A stretch of DNA of 40,106 nt. Source: Curvibacter delicatus NBRC 14919 (lineage in GTDB: Bacteria; Pseudomonadota; Gammaproteobacteria; Burkholderiales; Burkholderiaceae_C). Made by a program: the position numbers and the translations under genes. Every line of letters starts with the position of its first letter. Position 1 is the first letter of the stretch. The notes below the pieces were generated by a model. The model searched no databases. It had not been told where the DNA came from and was given only the letters and a program-made list of their open reading frames with translations. Positions 8,551-16,453 of this stretch are shown piece after piece. Location of the stretch: contig NZ_BCWP01000031.1 in the NCBI RefSeq assembly GCF_001592265.1, forward strand, positions 1 through 40,106. The letters run 5' to 3'.

Positions 8551-9315
8551 ATGTCCGACATCCTCGTCCACACCGAAGACGGTGTAGCCACCCTCAGCTT
8601 CAACCGCTTGGAGCGCAAGAACTCCATCACTTCGGCCATGTATGCCGCGATGGCCGATGCCGTCGAGCAGGCAGCGGCCGACGCGACTGTGCGTGTGCTG
8701 GTGATCCAGGGCCATGAGACGGTGTTCAGTGCCGGCAATGACATTGGCGACTTCCTGAACCAGCCGCCTGCCACCGCAGATGCACCGGTGTTCCGTTTCC
8801 TGCGCGGCATTGCCAGCTTCCCCAAGCCGGTGATCGCGGCCGTCAGCGGTCCGGCAGTGGGCATCGGCACCACGCTGCTGTTCCACTGCGATCTGGTCTA
8901 CGCCGGCGACAACGCGGCTTTTTCCATGCCCTTCGTGAACCTGGGCCTGTGCCCGGAGGCGGCGTCGAGCTTGCTGGTGCCGCAGATGTTCGGTTACCAC
9001 CGCGCGGCCGAAGCACTGCTGCTGGGCGAGCCCTTCATGGCCGAAGCCGCGCTGGAGGCCGGCTTGGTCAACCGCGTGTTGCCGCCGACCGAGGCCAACG
9101 GCTACGCGCAGGCACAGGCGCGCAAGCTGGCCGCCAAGCCGCTGTCGGCGCTGATCGAGACCAAGCGTCTGATGAAGCAGGGGCAGGCAGCGCGTGTGCT
9201 GGAGCAGATGGCCGAGGAAGGTGCGAGTTTCGGGCGCATGCTGCGCGAGCCGGCGGCACGCGAAGCCTTCACGGCCTTCATGGAGAAGCGCAAGCCTGAC
9301 TTCAGCAAGGTCTGA
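8551..9315 (+). CDS. Crotonase-family enoyl-CoA isomerase or hydratase
   Basis: A 254-residue crotonase-fold protein. The oxyanion-hole motifs are SAGNDIGDF and SGPAVGIGTTL. The usual hydratase residue equivalent to rat Glu144 is not Glu here (segment SMPFVNLGL). Instead Glu136 in LGLCPEAASS lines up with the single catalytic Glu of delta3,delta2-enoyl-CoA isomerases (LGL-x-x-E). This makes an ECI2-like isomerase for unsaturated fatty acids more likely than a hydratase; the alignment was done by eye. AAGGA at 8537 supports ATG 8551 over ATG 8542, which overlaps the preceding stop. Confidence 0.88.
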   Translation: MSDILVHTEDGVATLSFNRLERKNSITSAMYAAMADAVEQAAADATVRVLVIQGHETVFSAGNDIGDFLNQPPATADAPVFRFLRGIASFPKPVIAAVSGPAVGIGTTLLFHCDLVYAGDNAAFSMPFVNLGLCPEAASSLLVPQMFGYHRAAEALLLGEPFMAEAALEAGLVNRVLPPTEANGYAQAQARKLAAKPLSALIETKRLMKQGQAARVLEQMAEEGASFGRMLREPAAREAFTAFMEKRKPDFSKV

Positions 9316-9399
9316 AGCCCGCAGCGGGTCCAACCCGTCAGCACGGCAGCGTTTTCACCCCAAGCGTTGCCCTGATTCCTCCACACTGCAAGCGCTGCC

Positions 9400-9888
9400 A
9401 TGAACAAGCCTCTTTCTGCCGAACCCGTGATCGAATTCGAAGAAGAGTTCGTGGCCGGTCTCAAGCTGATCTTTGAAGAAAAGATCGCCTTCAACCAGGT
9501 GCTGGGCCTCAAGATCACCTCGCTCAAGCCGGAGTGCGTGGTGGCACGCATCGAGATGCGGCCGGCGTTGATCGGCCATTACGGCCACAGCCGCATCCAC
9601 GGCGGCGTCATCAGCGCCGGGCTGGATGCCATGGGCGGCCTGGCGGTGATGGCCGCCATCGGCGCACGTCACATGGACGAGCCGCCGCTGCAGCGGCTGC
9701 ACCGCTTCGGCAAGCTCGGCACCATCGACCTGCGGATCGACTACCTGCGCCCCGGCATTGGCGAGCACTTCGAGTTGCGCGCCGAAGTGCTGCGCCTGGG
9801 GTCGCGTGTGGCCACCACACGCATGGAGTTTTTCGGGCCGGACGGCAAGCTGCTGTCGGCCGGCGCGGCCGCCTACATCGTCTCGTAG
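9400..9888 (+). CDS. Hotdog-fold thioesterase (PaaI-like)
   Basis: A single-hotdog protein of 162 residues. The central helix motif IHGGVISAGLDAMGG (about 66-80) is characteristic of the PaaI/4HBT thioesterases that act on acyl-CoA or aryl-CoA. It follows the isomerase gene by 84 bases with no visible terminator and is convergent with a YciA-type thioesterase 17 bases further on. No clear Shine-Dalgarno is seen before ATG 9400. Substrate cannot be read from the sequence. Confidence 0.83.
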   Translation: MNKPLSAEPVIEFEEEFVAGLKLIFEEKIAFNQVLGLKITSLKPECVVARIEMRPALIGHYGHSRIHGGVISAGLDAMGGLAVMAAIGARHMDEPPLQRLHRFGKLGTIDLRIDYLRPGIGEHFELRAEVLRLGSRVATTRMEFFGPDGKLLSAGAAAYIVS

Positions 9889-9905
9889 GTACGGTTGCTG
9901 TGGGC

Positions 9906-10322
9906 TCAGGCCTGCGGACGCGGGATCTCGCGCGGCTTGCCCTGGTCGTCGATGGCGACATAGGTCAGGCTGGCCTCCGTCACCTTGACGAACTGGCCCT
10001 GGGCACGGAAGCGCTCGGCATAGACCTCGACCTTGACCGTCATGGAGGTGCGGCCCAGGCGCGTGAGCTTGGAATAGAACGACAGGATGTCGCCCACCCG
10101 CACCGGCTGCTTGAAGATGAATTCGTTGACGGCCACGGTGGCCATGCGGCCATCGGCGTAACGCGCCGGGATCACCGAGCCGGCCAGGTCAACCTGGGCC
10201 ATGACCCAGCCGCCGAAGATATCGCCATTGGCATTGCAGTCGGCCGGCATGGGGATGACCTTGAGGACCAGCTCCTCGTCGGAGGGCGGCTGGATCGGGG
10301 CGGAACTTGAAATCACGGACAT
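9906..10322 (-). CDS. Acyl-CoA thioesterase, YciA-like
   Basis: This hotdog protein has 138 residues. The signature is NANGDIFGGWVMAQVDLAG, with the catalytic Asp in GDIFGGW, as in YciA and other hexameric acyl-CoA hydrolases. The C-terminal segment VKVTEASLTYVAIDD is also typical. ATG at 10322 is preferred to an upstream TTG at 10337, which is in frame but atypical. Its 5' end overlaps the upstream region of the ABC exporter on the other strand, so the two genes are divergent with promoters that must interleave. Broad acyl-CoA specificity is usual for the family. Confidence 0.88.
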   Translation of the reverse strand: MSVISSSAPIQPPSDEELVLKVIPMPADCNANGDIFGGWVMAQVDLAGSVIPARYADGRMATVAVNEFIFKQPVRVGDILSFYSKLTRLGRTSMTVKVEVYAERFRAQGQFVKVTEASLTYVAIDDQGKPREIPRPQA

Positions 10323-10363
10323 GGGGGAAAATCTCAAAAAATAACCAGTTCGGATTGTCCTCT

Positions 10364-12265
10364 ATGCGCCGCTTTGGCGATACCGCCCTCACACCTCCCG
10401 CCAGCACGCCCTCCCAACCGGGCGTACCGCATTCCGACTGGGGCACGCTCCAGCGCCTGTTTCCCTACCTCTGGCAGTACAAGTGGCGGGTGATGGCCGC
10501 ACTGGCCTTCATGGTGGGGGCCAAGCTGGCCAATGTCGGGGTGCCGCTGCTGCTCAAGAACCTGGTGGACACCATGGACATCAAGCCGGGCGACGCGGTT
10601 GCCGTGCTGGTGGTGCCGGTGGGGCTGCTGCTGGCCTATGGTGCGTTGCGCCTGGCCACGTCGCTGTTTGCCGAGTTGCGCGAACTGGTGTTTGCCAAGG
10701 CCACCCAGGGCGCGGCGCGCAGCATCGCCCTGCAGACGTTCAGCCACCTGCATGCCTTGAGCCTGCGCTTCCACCTGGAGCGCCAGACCGGCGGCATGAC
10801 ACGCGATATCGAGCGCGGTGTGCGCGGCATCGAGTCGCTGATTTCCTATTCGCTCTACAGCATCGTGCCGACGCTGATCGAGGTGGCGCTGGTGCTGAGC
10901 ATCCTGGCCGTCAAGTTCGATGTCTGGTTTGCCTGGATCACCCTCGGTGCCCTGGCAGGCTACATCCTGTTCACGGTGACGGTGACCGAATGGCGCACCC
11001 AGTTCCGCAAGCAGGCCAACGAATTTGACTCGGCAGCGCACAGCAAGGCCGTGGATTCGCTGCTCAACTATGAAACCGTCAAGTACTTCAACAACGAGGA
11101 TTTCGAGGCCCGACGCTATGACGAGAGCCTGATGCGCCTGCATCAGGCACGGCTCAAGAGCCAGTCCACCCTGAGCCTGCTCAACACCGGGCAGCAGCTC
11201 ATCATCGCCATCAGCCTGGTGGCCATGCTGTGGCGCGCCACGCAGGGCGTGGTGGATGGGCACATGACGCTGGGTGACCTGGTCATGGTCAATGCCTTCA
11301 TGATCCAGCTCTACATCCCGTTGAACTTCCTCGGCGTGATCTACCGCGAGATCAAGCAGAGCCTGACGGACCTGGACAAGATGTTCACGCTGCTGGAGCG
11401 CGAGCGCGAGGTGGCCGACGTCCCGGATGCGCCGCCCTTGCAGGTCGATCAGGCCGATGTGCGCTTCGAGGACGTGAGTTTTGCCTATGATCCCTCGCGG
11501 CCGATCCTGCGCCACGTCAGCTTCGAGATCCCGGCTGGCAAGACGGTAGCCGTGGTCGGCCCTTCCGGCGCCGGCAAATCGACGCTGGCACGCCTGCTTT
11601 ATCGCTTTTACGATGTAGGGGTTGTGCCCCCACAGGCGCCTGCTGCGCATGACGCCTTGCCCCCCGAGGGGGCCGTCGCCGACTTGGGGCGGCCCGGCGT
11701 CGGCGGGGGCCGCATCACGATTGGCGGCCAGGACATCCGCAAGGTGACGCAGGCCAGTTTGCGGCAGGCCATCGGCATCGTGCCGCAGGACACCGTGCTG
11801 TTCAACGACACGGTGGAATACAACATCGCCTACGGCCGTCCCGGCGCCAGCCGCGCCGAGGTGGAGGAGGCCGCACGCGCGGCGCACATCCACGACTTCA
11901 TCGCCGCCACACCCAAGGGCTACGACACCATGGTGGGCGAGCGCGGCCTGAAGCTGTCCGGCGGCGAGAAGCAGCGCGTGGCGATTGCGCGCACCCTGCT
12001 CAAGAACCCGCCCATCCTGATCTTCGACGAAGCCACTTCGGCGCTGGATTCGGCCAACGAGCGTGCCATCCAGGCCGAGCTGCAAAGCGTGGCCCACAAC
12101 AAGACCACCTTAGTCATTGCACACCGTCTGTCCACCGTGGTGGAGGCGCACGAGATCCTGGTGATGGAGGCCGGGCGCATCGTGGAGCGGGGATCACATG
12201 CCGAACTGCTGGCGCGCGGCGGGACCTATGCCCGCATGTGGGCCCTGCAACAGAGTTCGGAGTGA
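10364..12265 (+). CDS. ATM1-type ABC exporter (membrane domain plus ATPase) with in-frame insertion
   Basis: A half-transporter of 633 residues. The membrane domain (about 40-340) is followed by the ATPase domain: Walker [10 protein letters not shown] at 399-407, signature LSGGEKQR, Walker [13 protein letters not shown] and the H-loop IAHRLST. The sequence closely resembles the ATM1/MsbA-like heavy-metal or glutathione-conjugate exporters of betaproteobacteria. About 30 residues (419-449), rich in Pro, Gly and Ala, are inserted after YRFYDV, between Walker A and the Q-loop, and coincide with a mosaic repeat. ATG 10364 is chosen; a TTG at 10307 would read through the divergent gene's start. 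Whether the insertion is tolerated is unknown. Confidence 0.9.
   Translation: MRRFGDTALTPPASTPSQPGVPHSDWGTLQRLFPYLWQYKWRVMAALAFMVGAKLANVGVPLLLKNLVDTMDIKPGDAVAVLVVPVGLLLAYGALRLATSLFAELRELVFAKATQGAARSIALQTFSHLHALSLRFHLERQTGGMTRDIERGVRGIESLISYSLYSIVPTLIEVALVLSILAVKFDVWFAWITLGALAGYILFTVTVTEWRTQFRKQANEFDSAAHSKAVDSLLNYETVKYFNNEDFEARRYDESLMRLHQARLKSQSTLSLLNTGQQLIIAISLVAMLWRATQGVVDGHMTLGDLVMVNAFMIQLYIPLNFLGVIYREIKQSLTDLDKMFTLLEREREVADVPDAPPLQVDQADVRFEDVSFAYDPSRPILRHVSFEIPAGKTVAVVGPSGAGKSTLARLLYRFYDVGVVPPQAPAAHDALPPEGAVADLGRPGVGGGRITIGGQDIRKVTQASLRQAIGIVPQDTVLFNDTVEYNIAYGRPGASRAEVEEAARAAHIHDFIAATPKGYDTMVGERGLKLSGGEKQRVAIARTLLKNPPILIFDEATSALDSANERAIQAELQSVAHNKTTLVIAHRLSTVVEAHEILVMEAGRIVERGSHAELLARGGTYARMWALQQSSE
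11618..11710. repeat. Mosaic repeat inserted in frame inside the ABC ATPase domain
   Basis: Exactly 93 bases (31 codons) are absent from typical ATM1 proteins. The insert holds GGGG-N5-CCCC (11618-11630), the perfect palindrome CAGGCGCCTG (11633-11642), a C6-GA-G5 hairpin around 11660-11672, and a stem GCCGAC (11678-11683)/GTCGGC (11699-11704) around the core CTTGGGGCGGCCCGGC (11683-11698). The same core occurs at 34769-34784 and, inverted, near 30968. No stop codon is introduced. Confidence 0.8.
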
Positions 12266-12300
12266 TTTGGGCCTTTGGTGCCGTTGAATAAGCGCAACAC

Positions 12301-12317
12301 GCTATCAAATCGATAGC
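12301..12317. repeat. Short inverted repeat GCTATC-N5-GATAGC
   Basis: A perfect 6-bp inverted repeat with a 5-base loop sits 36 bases after the ABC exporter stop. The same GCTAY-N7-RTAGC plan occurs at 21342-21358 and 36019-36035, both inside genes. Here, between genes, it could act as a weak transcript end or mRNA-stabilising hairpin. No T-run follows. The remainder of 12266-12435 shows nothing else recognisable. Confidence 0.6.
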
Positions 12318-12435
12318 GATTGGCGATATGGAAATCTTTTGCGCAGTGCGGGGAGCGGCTTCGGCGCCGACTTCACTGCCAGCATCACATCCGTCCTAGT
12401 CTGGGGGCTTGGCATGCGGGTGATGATTTGCGCCG

Positions 12436-12441
12436 CATAAT
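12436..12441 (+). promoter_or_regulatory. -10 box of a probable leaderless promoter
   Basis: CATAAT ends 6 bases before ATG 12448, so transcription starting about 7 bases after the box would begin at or next to the start codon. There is no Shine-Dalgarno before this LysR gene. The rnpB gene in this window has GATAAT 7 bases before its mapped 5' end, which supports the spacing. No good -35 box is visible. Confidence 0.5.
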
Positions 12442-12447
12442 TTGCCC

Positions 12448-13440
12448 ATGGAAACCAAATGGCTGGAAGATTTCGTCAGCTTGGCGGAGACGCGCAGCTT
12501 CAGCCGTTCTGCGCAGTTGCGCCATGTGACGCAGCCCGCGTTTTCCCGCCGTATCCAGGCGCTGGAAGCCTGGGCCGGCACCGATCTGGTGGACCGCAGC
12601 TCCTACCCCACACGCCTGACGCCCGCCGGTGAAACGCTGTACGGCCAATCGCTGGAAATGCTGCAAGCCTTGCAGAGCACACGCGCCATGCTGCGTGGGC
12701 ACACCTCGGCGGGGCAGGATGTGATCGAGTTTGCGGTGCCGCATACCCTGGCCTTCACTTTTTTCCCGGCCTGGCTGTCGGGCCTGCGCGACAAGTTCGG
12801 CCCCATCAAGAGCCGCCTGATTGCGCTCAATGTGCACGATGCCGTGGTGCGGCTGGTCGAGGGTGGCTGCGACCTGCTGATCGCCTACCACCACCCCTCG
12901 CTGCCGTTCCAGCTCGATGCCGACCGCTACGAGATGGTCAGCCTGGGCGAGGAGGTCATTGCGCCTTATTGCCGGCCCGATGCCCAAGGCCAGCCGCTGT
13001 TTCCGCTGCCGGGGCAAGCGAGTCAGCCTTTGCCTTACCTCGGTTATGCCCCCGGGGCGTACCTGGGGCTGGTGGTGGACTTCATGCTCAAGCAGGCGAG
13101 CACGCCCATCCACCTGGACCGCGTGTACGAGACCGACATCGCCGAAGGGCTCAAGGCCATGGCGCTCGAAGGCCATGGCCTGGCTTTTCTGCCGCACAGC
13201 GCCGTGCGCAACGAACTGCAGGCCGGCAAGCTGGTTTGTGCCGCACCCGCCGGGCTGAAGGGCATGCAGATCACCATGGACGTGCGGGCCTACCGTGAAA
13301 AACCGGCTGCCCGCGAGGCCCACAAGGGGGCCCCGCACCGTGCAGCAGCGGTGCCCAAACGCACCGCCCAGGCCTTGTGGGACTACCTGCAGGTGCAACC
13401 CCTCACCGGCCAGGGGGGCGGCGCAAGCCCGTCGGCTTGA
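12448..13440 (+). CDS. LysR-family transcriptional regulator (HypT/YjiE-like)
   Basis: The 330-residue regulator has an N-terminal winged helix-turn-helix at about 1-60 (WLEDFVSLAETRSFSRSA, then VTQPAFSRRIQALEAWAG) and a periplasmic-binding-protein-like effector domain to about 300. The N-terminus resembles the HypT/YjiE branch (WLEDF, ALEAWAG) more than typical LysR regulators; this is from memory of the family. The last 60 residues are Ala/Gly/Pro-rich and less conserved. It is convergent with the TRAP transporter genes (15-base gap), so it is not in the usual divergent position to regulate them. A -10 box just upstream suggests leaderless translation. Confidence 0.9.
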   Translation: METKWLEDFVSLAETRSFSRSAQLRHVTQPAFSRRIQALEAWAGTDLVDRSSYPTRLTPAGETLYGQSLEMLQALQSTRAMLRGHTSAGQDVIEFAVPHTLAFTFFPAWLSGLRDKFGPIKSRLIALNVHDAVVRLVEGGCDLLIAYHHPSLPFQLDADRYEMVSLGEEVIAPYCRPDAQGQPLFPLPGQASQPLPYLGYAPGAYLGLVVDFMLKQASTPIHLDRVYETDIAEGLKAMALEGHGLAFLPHSAVRNELQAGKLVCAAPAGLKGMQITMDVRAYREKPAAREAHKGAPHRAAAVPKRTAQALWDYLQVQPLTGQGGGASPSA

Positions 13441-13455
13441 GCGGGGCGCACAGGC

Positions 13456-14484
13456 CTATTTCTTCCGTGCGGCGATCGATTTTTCCGCCAGGTTGACCAG
13501 GTCGGCGCCGATCTGGTTTTTCCACTTGTCATACACCGGGCGTGATGCCTTGATGAAGGTTTCGCGCTCTGGCGCGCTCAGGTGCGTGATGGTGACGCCG
13601 AGCGTCGAGATGTCCTTGAGCATGGGCTGGCCGGCTTCGATCAGGCCTTTGCGTGCGATGGCAATTTCTTCCTTGCCGGCATCGATGGCCGCCTGGCGCA
13701 CGATCTCGCGGTCGGCCGGGGTCCACGAGTTCCAGATGTCCTTGTTGACCACGAACACCAGTGGATCGGCCATGTAGCCCCACATGGTGATGTACTTCTG
13801 GCCCACCGTGTGCATCTTCAGCCCGGTGAAAAGGTACAGCGGGTTTTCCTGGCCGTCCACCGCGCCGCTGGCCAAGGCCGGCTGTGCATCGGCCCAGCTC
13901 ATCTGGGTCGGGTTGGCGCCCAGGGTGGTGAAGAGGTCGGAGAACAGCGGCGAGCCGACCACACGGATCTTCAGGCCCTTGAGGTCCTGCGGCGAACGGA
14001 TGGCGCGCTTGGAGTTGGTGATTTCGCGGTAGCCGTTTTCGCCCCAGGCCAGTGGCACCACGCCCGCCTGGTCCAGCACCTTGAAGATGCGTTGACCGAC
14101 CTCGCCTTGCGTCAGCGCGTCGACCGCGGCGTAATCGGGCATCAGGAAGGGCAGCGAGAACAGGTTGAGCTGCCTGACCTGGGGTGACCAGTTGATGGTG
14201 GAGCCGACGGCCATGTCGATCACCCCCTGGCGCAGGGCGCTGAACTCCCGCGTCTGGTCACCCTGGATCAGGGACACGCCGGGGTAGAGCTTGATGTTGA
14301 TGCGGCCCTGGGTGCGCTCGCGCACCTTGTTGGCCCACAACTCGCCGCCCTTGCCCCAGGGCAGGCTGGGCGGCAGCACCAGCGACATGCGGTATTCCGA
14401 CTTGTAGGTCTGGGCAGGAGCCAGTGCCGGCAGGGCCAGGGCCGCAGCAGCAGCGGTGAGGCCAAGGAAGGTGCGAAGTTTCAT
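13456..14484 (-). CDS. dctP: TRAP transporter solute-binding protein, DctP family
   Basis: The product is a 342-residue exported protein. The signal peptide is MKLRTFLGLTAAAAALALP with a cleavage near PAQ. The DctP signature lies around LKGLKIRVVGSPLF, whose Arg typically forms the salt bridge with the substrate carboxylate, followed by SWADAQPALASGAVDGQENP. GGAG is 9 bases before ATG 14484. It is the third gene of a DctQ-DctM-DctP operon with a 29-base gap to dctM. A C4-dicarboxylate or other organic acid is the expected class of substrate; the precise ligand cannot be predicted. Confidence 0.93.
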   Translation of the reverse strand: MKLRTFLGLTAAAAALALPALAPAQTYKSEYRMSLVLPPSLPWGKGGELWANKVRERTQGRINIKLYPGVSLIQGDQTREFSALRQGVIDMAVGSTINWSPQVRQLNLFSLPFLMPDYAAVDALTQGEVGQRIFKVLDQAGVVPLAWGENGYREITNSKRAIRSPQDLKGLKIRVVGSPLFSDLFTTLGANPTQMSWADAQPALASGAVDGQENPLYLFTGLKMHTVGQKYITMWGYMADPLVFVVNKDIWNSWTPADREIVRQAAIDAGKEEIAIARKGLIEAGQPMLKDISTLGVTITHLSAPERETFIKASRPVYDKWKNQIGADLVNLAEKSIAARKK

Positions 14485-14513
14485 GGGTTTGTCTCCGGGT
14501 TGAAAAACAGAAC

Positions 14514-15812
14514 TCAGTAGCCCAGTGTGCGGGGCAGCCACAGCGCCAGCTCGGGGAAGGCAATCACGGCCACCATGACCAGGGCCATGGCGAACAGCAG
14601 CCAGCCGACCCAGCGCACCGTTTCTTCCATGCGCACACGGGCGATGCGGCACGACACCATGAGGTTGACGGCCAGGGGCGGCGTGAACTGGCCGAGCGCC
14701 ACCTTGAGCGTGAGGATGACGCCGAACCAGACGGGGTCCCATTGGTAGTGCTGCATGATGGGCAGGAGCAGCGGCACGAAGATCAGGAAGATCGACACGC
14801 CGTCGAGGAGCATGCCCACCGTGATCAGCATGACGATCAGCAGCGCCAGGACGCCATATTCGCCCAGCCCCGAATTCACAATGGCGTGGGTGATCGGGTC
14901 GATCACGCCCAGCGTGGAGAGCGAATAGGCAAAGATGCCGGCCAGCGACACCACCAGCAGGATCACGGCCGACAGCTCGCCCGATTCGCGCAGGATCACG
15001 AACAGGTCGCGCACCCGGATCGTGCGGTGGATCGCCATGCCGACGAACAGGCCGTAGAACACGGCCACCACCGCGGCTTCGGTCGGGGTGAACCAGCCCG
15101 CGCGCATGCCACCCAGGATGACCACCGGGGCCGCCAGCCCCCAGACGGCTTCACGCAGGCTTTTCCAGAACGGGGGGCGCGGCAGGCTGGCCTCCAGGGC
15201 GCCCATCTTGTGCTTGCGTGCCATCCAGACGGTCGGCGCGATCAGGGCCACGCCGGCCAGGATGCCCGGCACCATGCCGGCGGCAAACAGCGCAGGCACC
15301 GAGGCGCCCGGCACCAGCACCGAGTAGACGATGAAGGCCACCGAGGGCGGGATCAGGATGTCGGTGGCTGCGGCCGCACCCACCACGCTGGCCGAGAAGG
15401 CCGCCGGGTAGCCGGCGCGCGCCATGGCCGCGATCATCACGCCGCCGACCGCGGCTGCGTTGGCCGGGCCGGAGCCCGAGATGCCGCCCAGGAACATGGC
15501 CACGGCAATGGCGACCAGCGGCAGCATGCCGGGGCCGCGGCCGACAATGGCCACGGCAAAGTTCACCAGCCGCAGCGCCACGCCCGAGCGGTCAAAGATG
15601 GAGCCCACCAGCACGAACATGGGAATCGCCAGCAAGGGGTACTTGCCCAGGCCGGCGTAGAAGTTCTGCGGCACGGCCAGCAAGCCGAACCATTGCGCGT
15701 CGGCATTGGCCACGCCGATGGCTGTGGCACCGGCCAGGCCCAGGGCGGCGCCGATCGGCACGCCCAGCAGCATCATGGCAATGAAGAGGAGGAAAAGCAG
15801 GGCGACGATCAT
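14514..15812 (-). CDS. dctM: TRAP transporter large permease, DctM family
   Basis: A polytopic membrane protein of 432 residues, standard for DctM, with about 12 hydrophobic segments. Conserved features include GVPIGAALGLAG near the start, GGISGSGPANAAAVGG in the first half and MLLDGVSIFLIFVPLLLP in the second. It forms the sodium-driven transport channel with DctQ and receives substrate from DctP. Its ATG overlaps the dctQ stop by 4 bases, indicating translational coupling. Confidence 0.94.
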   Translation of the reverse strand: MIVALLFLLFIAMMLLGVPIGAALGLAGATAIGVANADAQWFGLLAVPQNFYAGLGKYPLLAIPMFVLVGSIFDRSGVALRLVNFAVAIVGRGPGMLPLVAIAVAMFLGGISGSGPANAAAVGGVMIAAMARAGYPAAFSASVVGAAAATDILIPPSVAFIVYSVLVPGASVPALFAAGMVPGILAGVALIAPTVWMARKHKMGALEASLPRPPFWKSLREAVWGLAAPVVILGGMRAGWFTPTEAAVVAVFYGLFVGMAIHRTIRVRDLFVILRESGELSAVILLVVSLAGIFAYSLSTLGVIDPITHAIVNSGLGEYGVLALLIVMLITVGMLLDGVSIFLIFVPLLLPIMQHYQWDPVWFGVILTLKVALGQFTPPLAVNLMVSCRIARVRMEETVRWVGWLLFAMALVMVAVIAFPELALWLPRTLGY

Positions 15813-16351
15813 GCGTCGTCCTCATCACGGCCGCGCCGGATGAACAGGCCGAGCGCGCGCAGCATGATCGCGATCGACAGCACCGGCAGCCAGATCGAAT
15901 ACCACCATTGCGGCACGCCAATGCCGGGAGAGGTCTCGCCAAAACGGTAATCGTCCCAGACCAGGCGCATGCTGAGGACGCCGATCAGCCCGAACAGCAG
16001 GGCCACCATCAGGGCGCCGAAACGGGCCAGGGCCCGCTGACGCGACGCGGGGCCGCTGTCGGCAAAGTACTCGATGCGGATATGCCGGTTGCGCGCCACG
16101 GCGGCAGAACCGGCCACCAGCGACAGCACGATCATCAGGAAGACCGAAAACTCCTCGGTCCAGGCGAAGGACTGGTTGGTGAAGTAGCGCACAAGGACAT
16201 TGGCAAAGGTGATCAGGGCCAAGGCGCCCATGACGATGACGGTGAGCCAGTCCTCGAGCTTGAGCGGCACCCGGGTTGCCTCGTCGCGCTCGCTCATTTC
16301 CGGGGGTAATCCGGCCTCGTCTGGTGGGCCGAAATCAGAGGGCAGTGACAT
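15809..16351 (-). CDS. dctQ: TRAP transporter small permease, DctQ family
   Basis: The 180-residue membrane protein has four predicted hydrophobic segments. The first is VIVMGALALITFANVLVRYF, followed by the family motif FAWTEEFSVFLMIVLSLVAG. It begins with a hydrophilic, acidic 35-residue N-terminal segment. It is the first gene of the TRAP operon and starts back to back with gltI, about 100 bases apart, so both promoters share 16352-16453. No strong Shine-Dalgarno is seen before ATG 16351. Confidence 0.9.
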   Translation of the reverse strand: MSLPSDFGPPDEAGLPPEMSERDEATRVPLKLEDWLTVIVMGALALITFANVLVRYFTNQSFAWTEEFSVFLMIVLSLVAGSAAVARNRHIRIEYFADSGPASRQRALARFGALMVALLFGLIGVLSMRLVWDDYRFGETSPGIGVPQWWYSIWLPVLSIAIMLRALGLFIRRGRDEDDA

Positions 16352-16371
16352 GGGGCTGGGGTTGTGATTTA

Positions 16372-16401
16372 TTGTTCAACTATCTTAGCGGCGTATAGAA
16401 T
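16372..16401 (+). promoter_or_regulatory. Probable sigma-70 promoter for gltI
   Basis: The -35-like TTGTTC (16372-16377) is separated by 16 bases from TATAGA (16394-16399). It predicts a start near 16406 and a leader of roughly 48 bases ahead of the AAGGAG site and the gltI ATG. It lies in the 102-base divergent region shared with the TRAP operon. Confidence 0.5.
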
Positions 16402-16453
16402 CAAATCCATCGCATTTGTCGACGCGTCGTCGGCACCCCACAAGGAGCATCCC

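Noticed and set aside
13280-13440. GC-rich 3' end of the LysR gene as another mosaic repeat copy.
   Set aside because: Short G and C runs occur, but the shared core and arms are absent and the reading frame looks like a normal, if less conserved, C-terminus.
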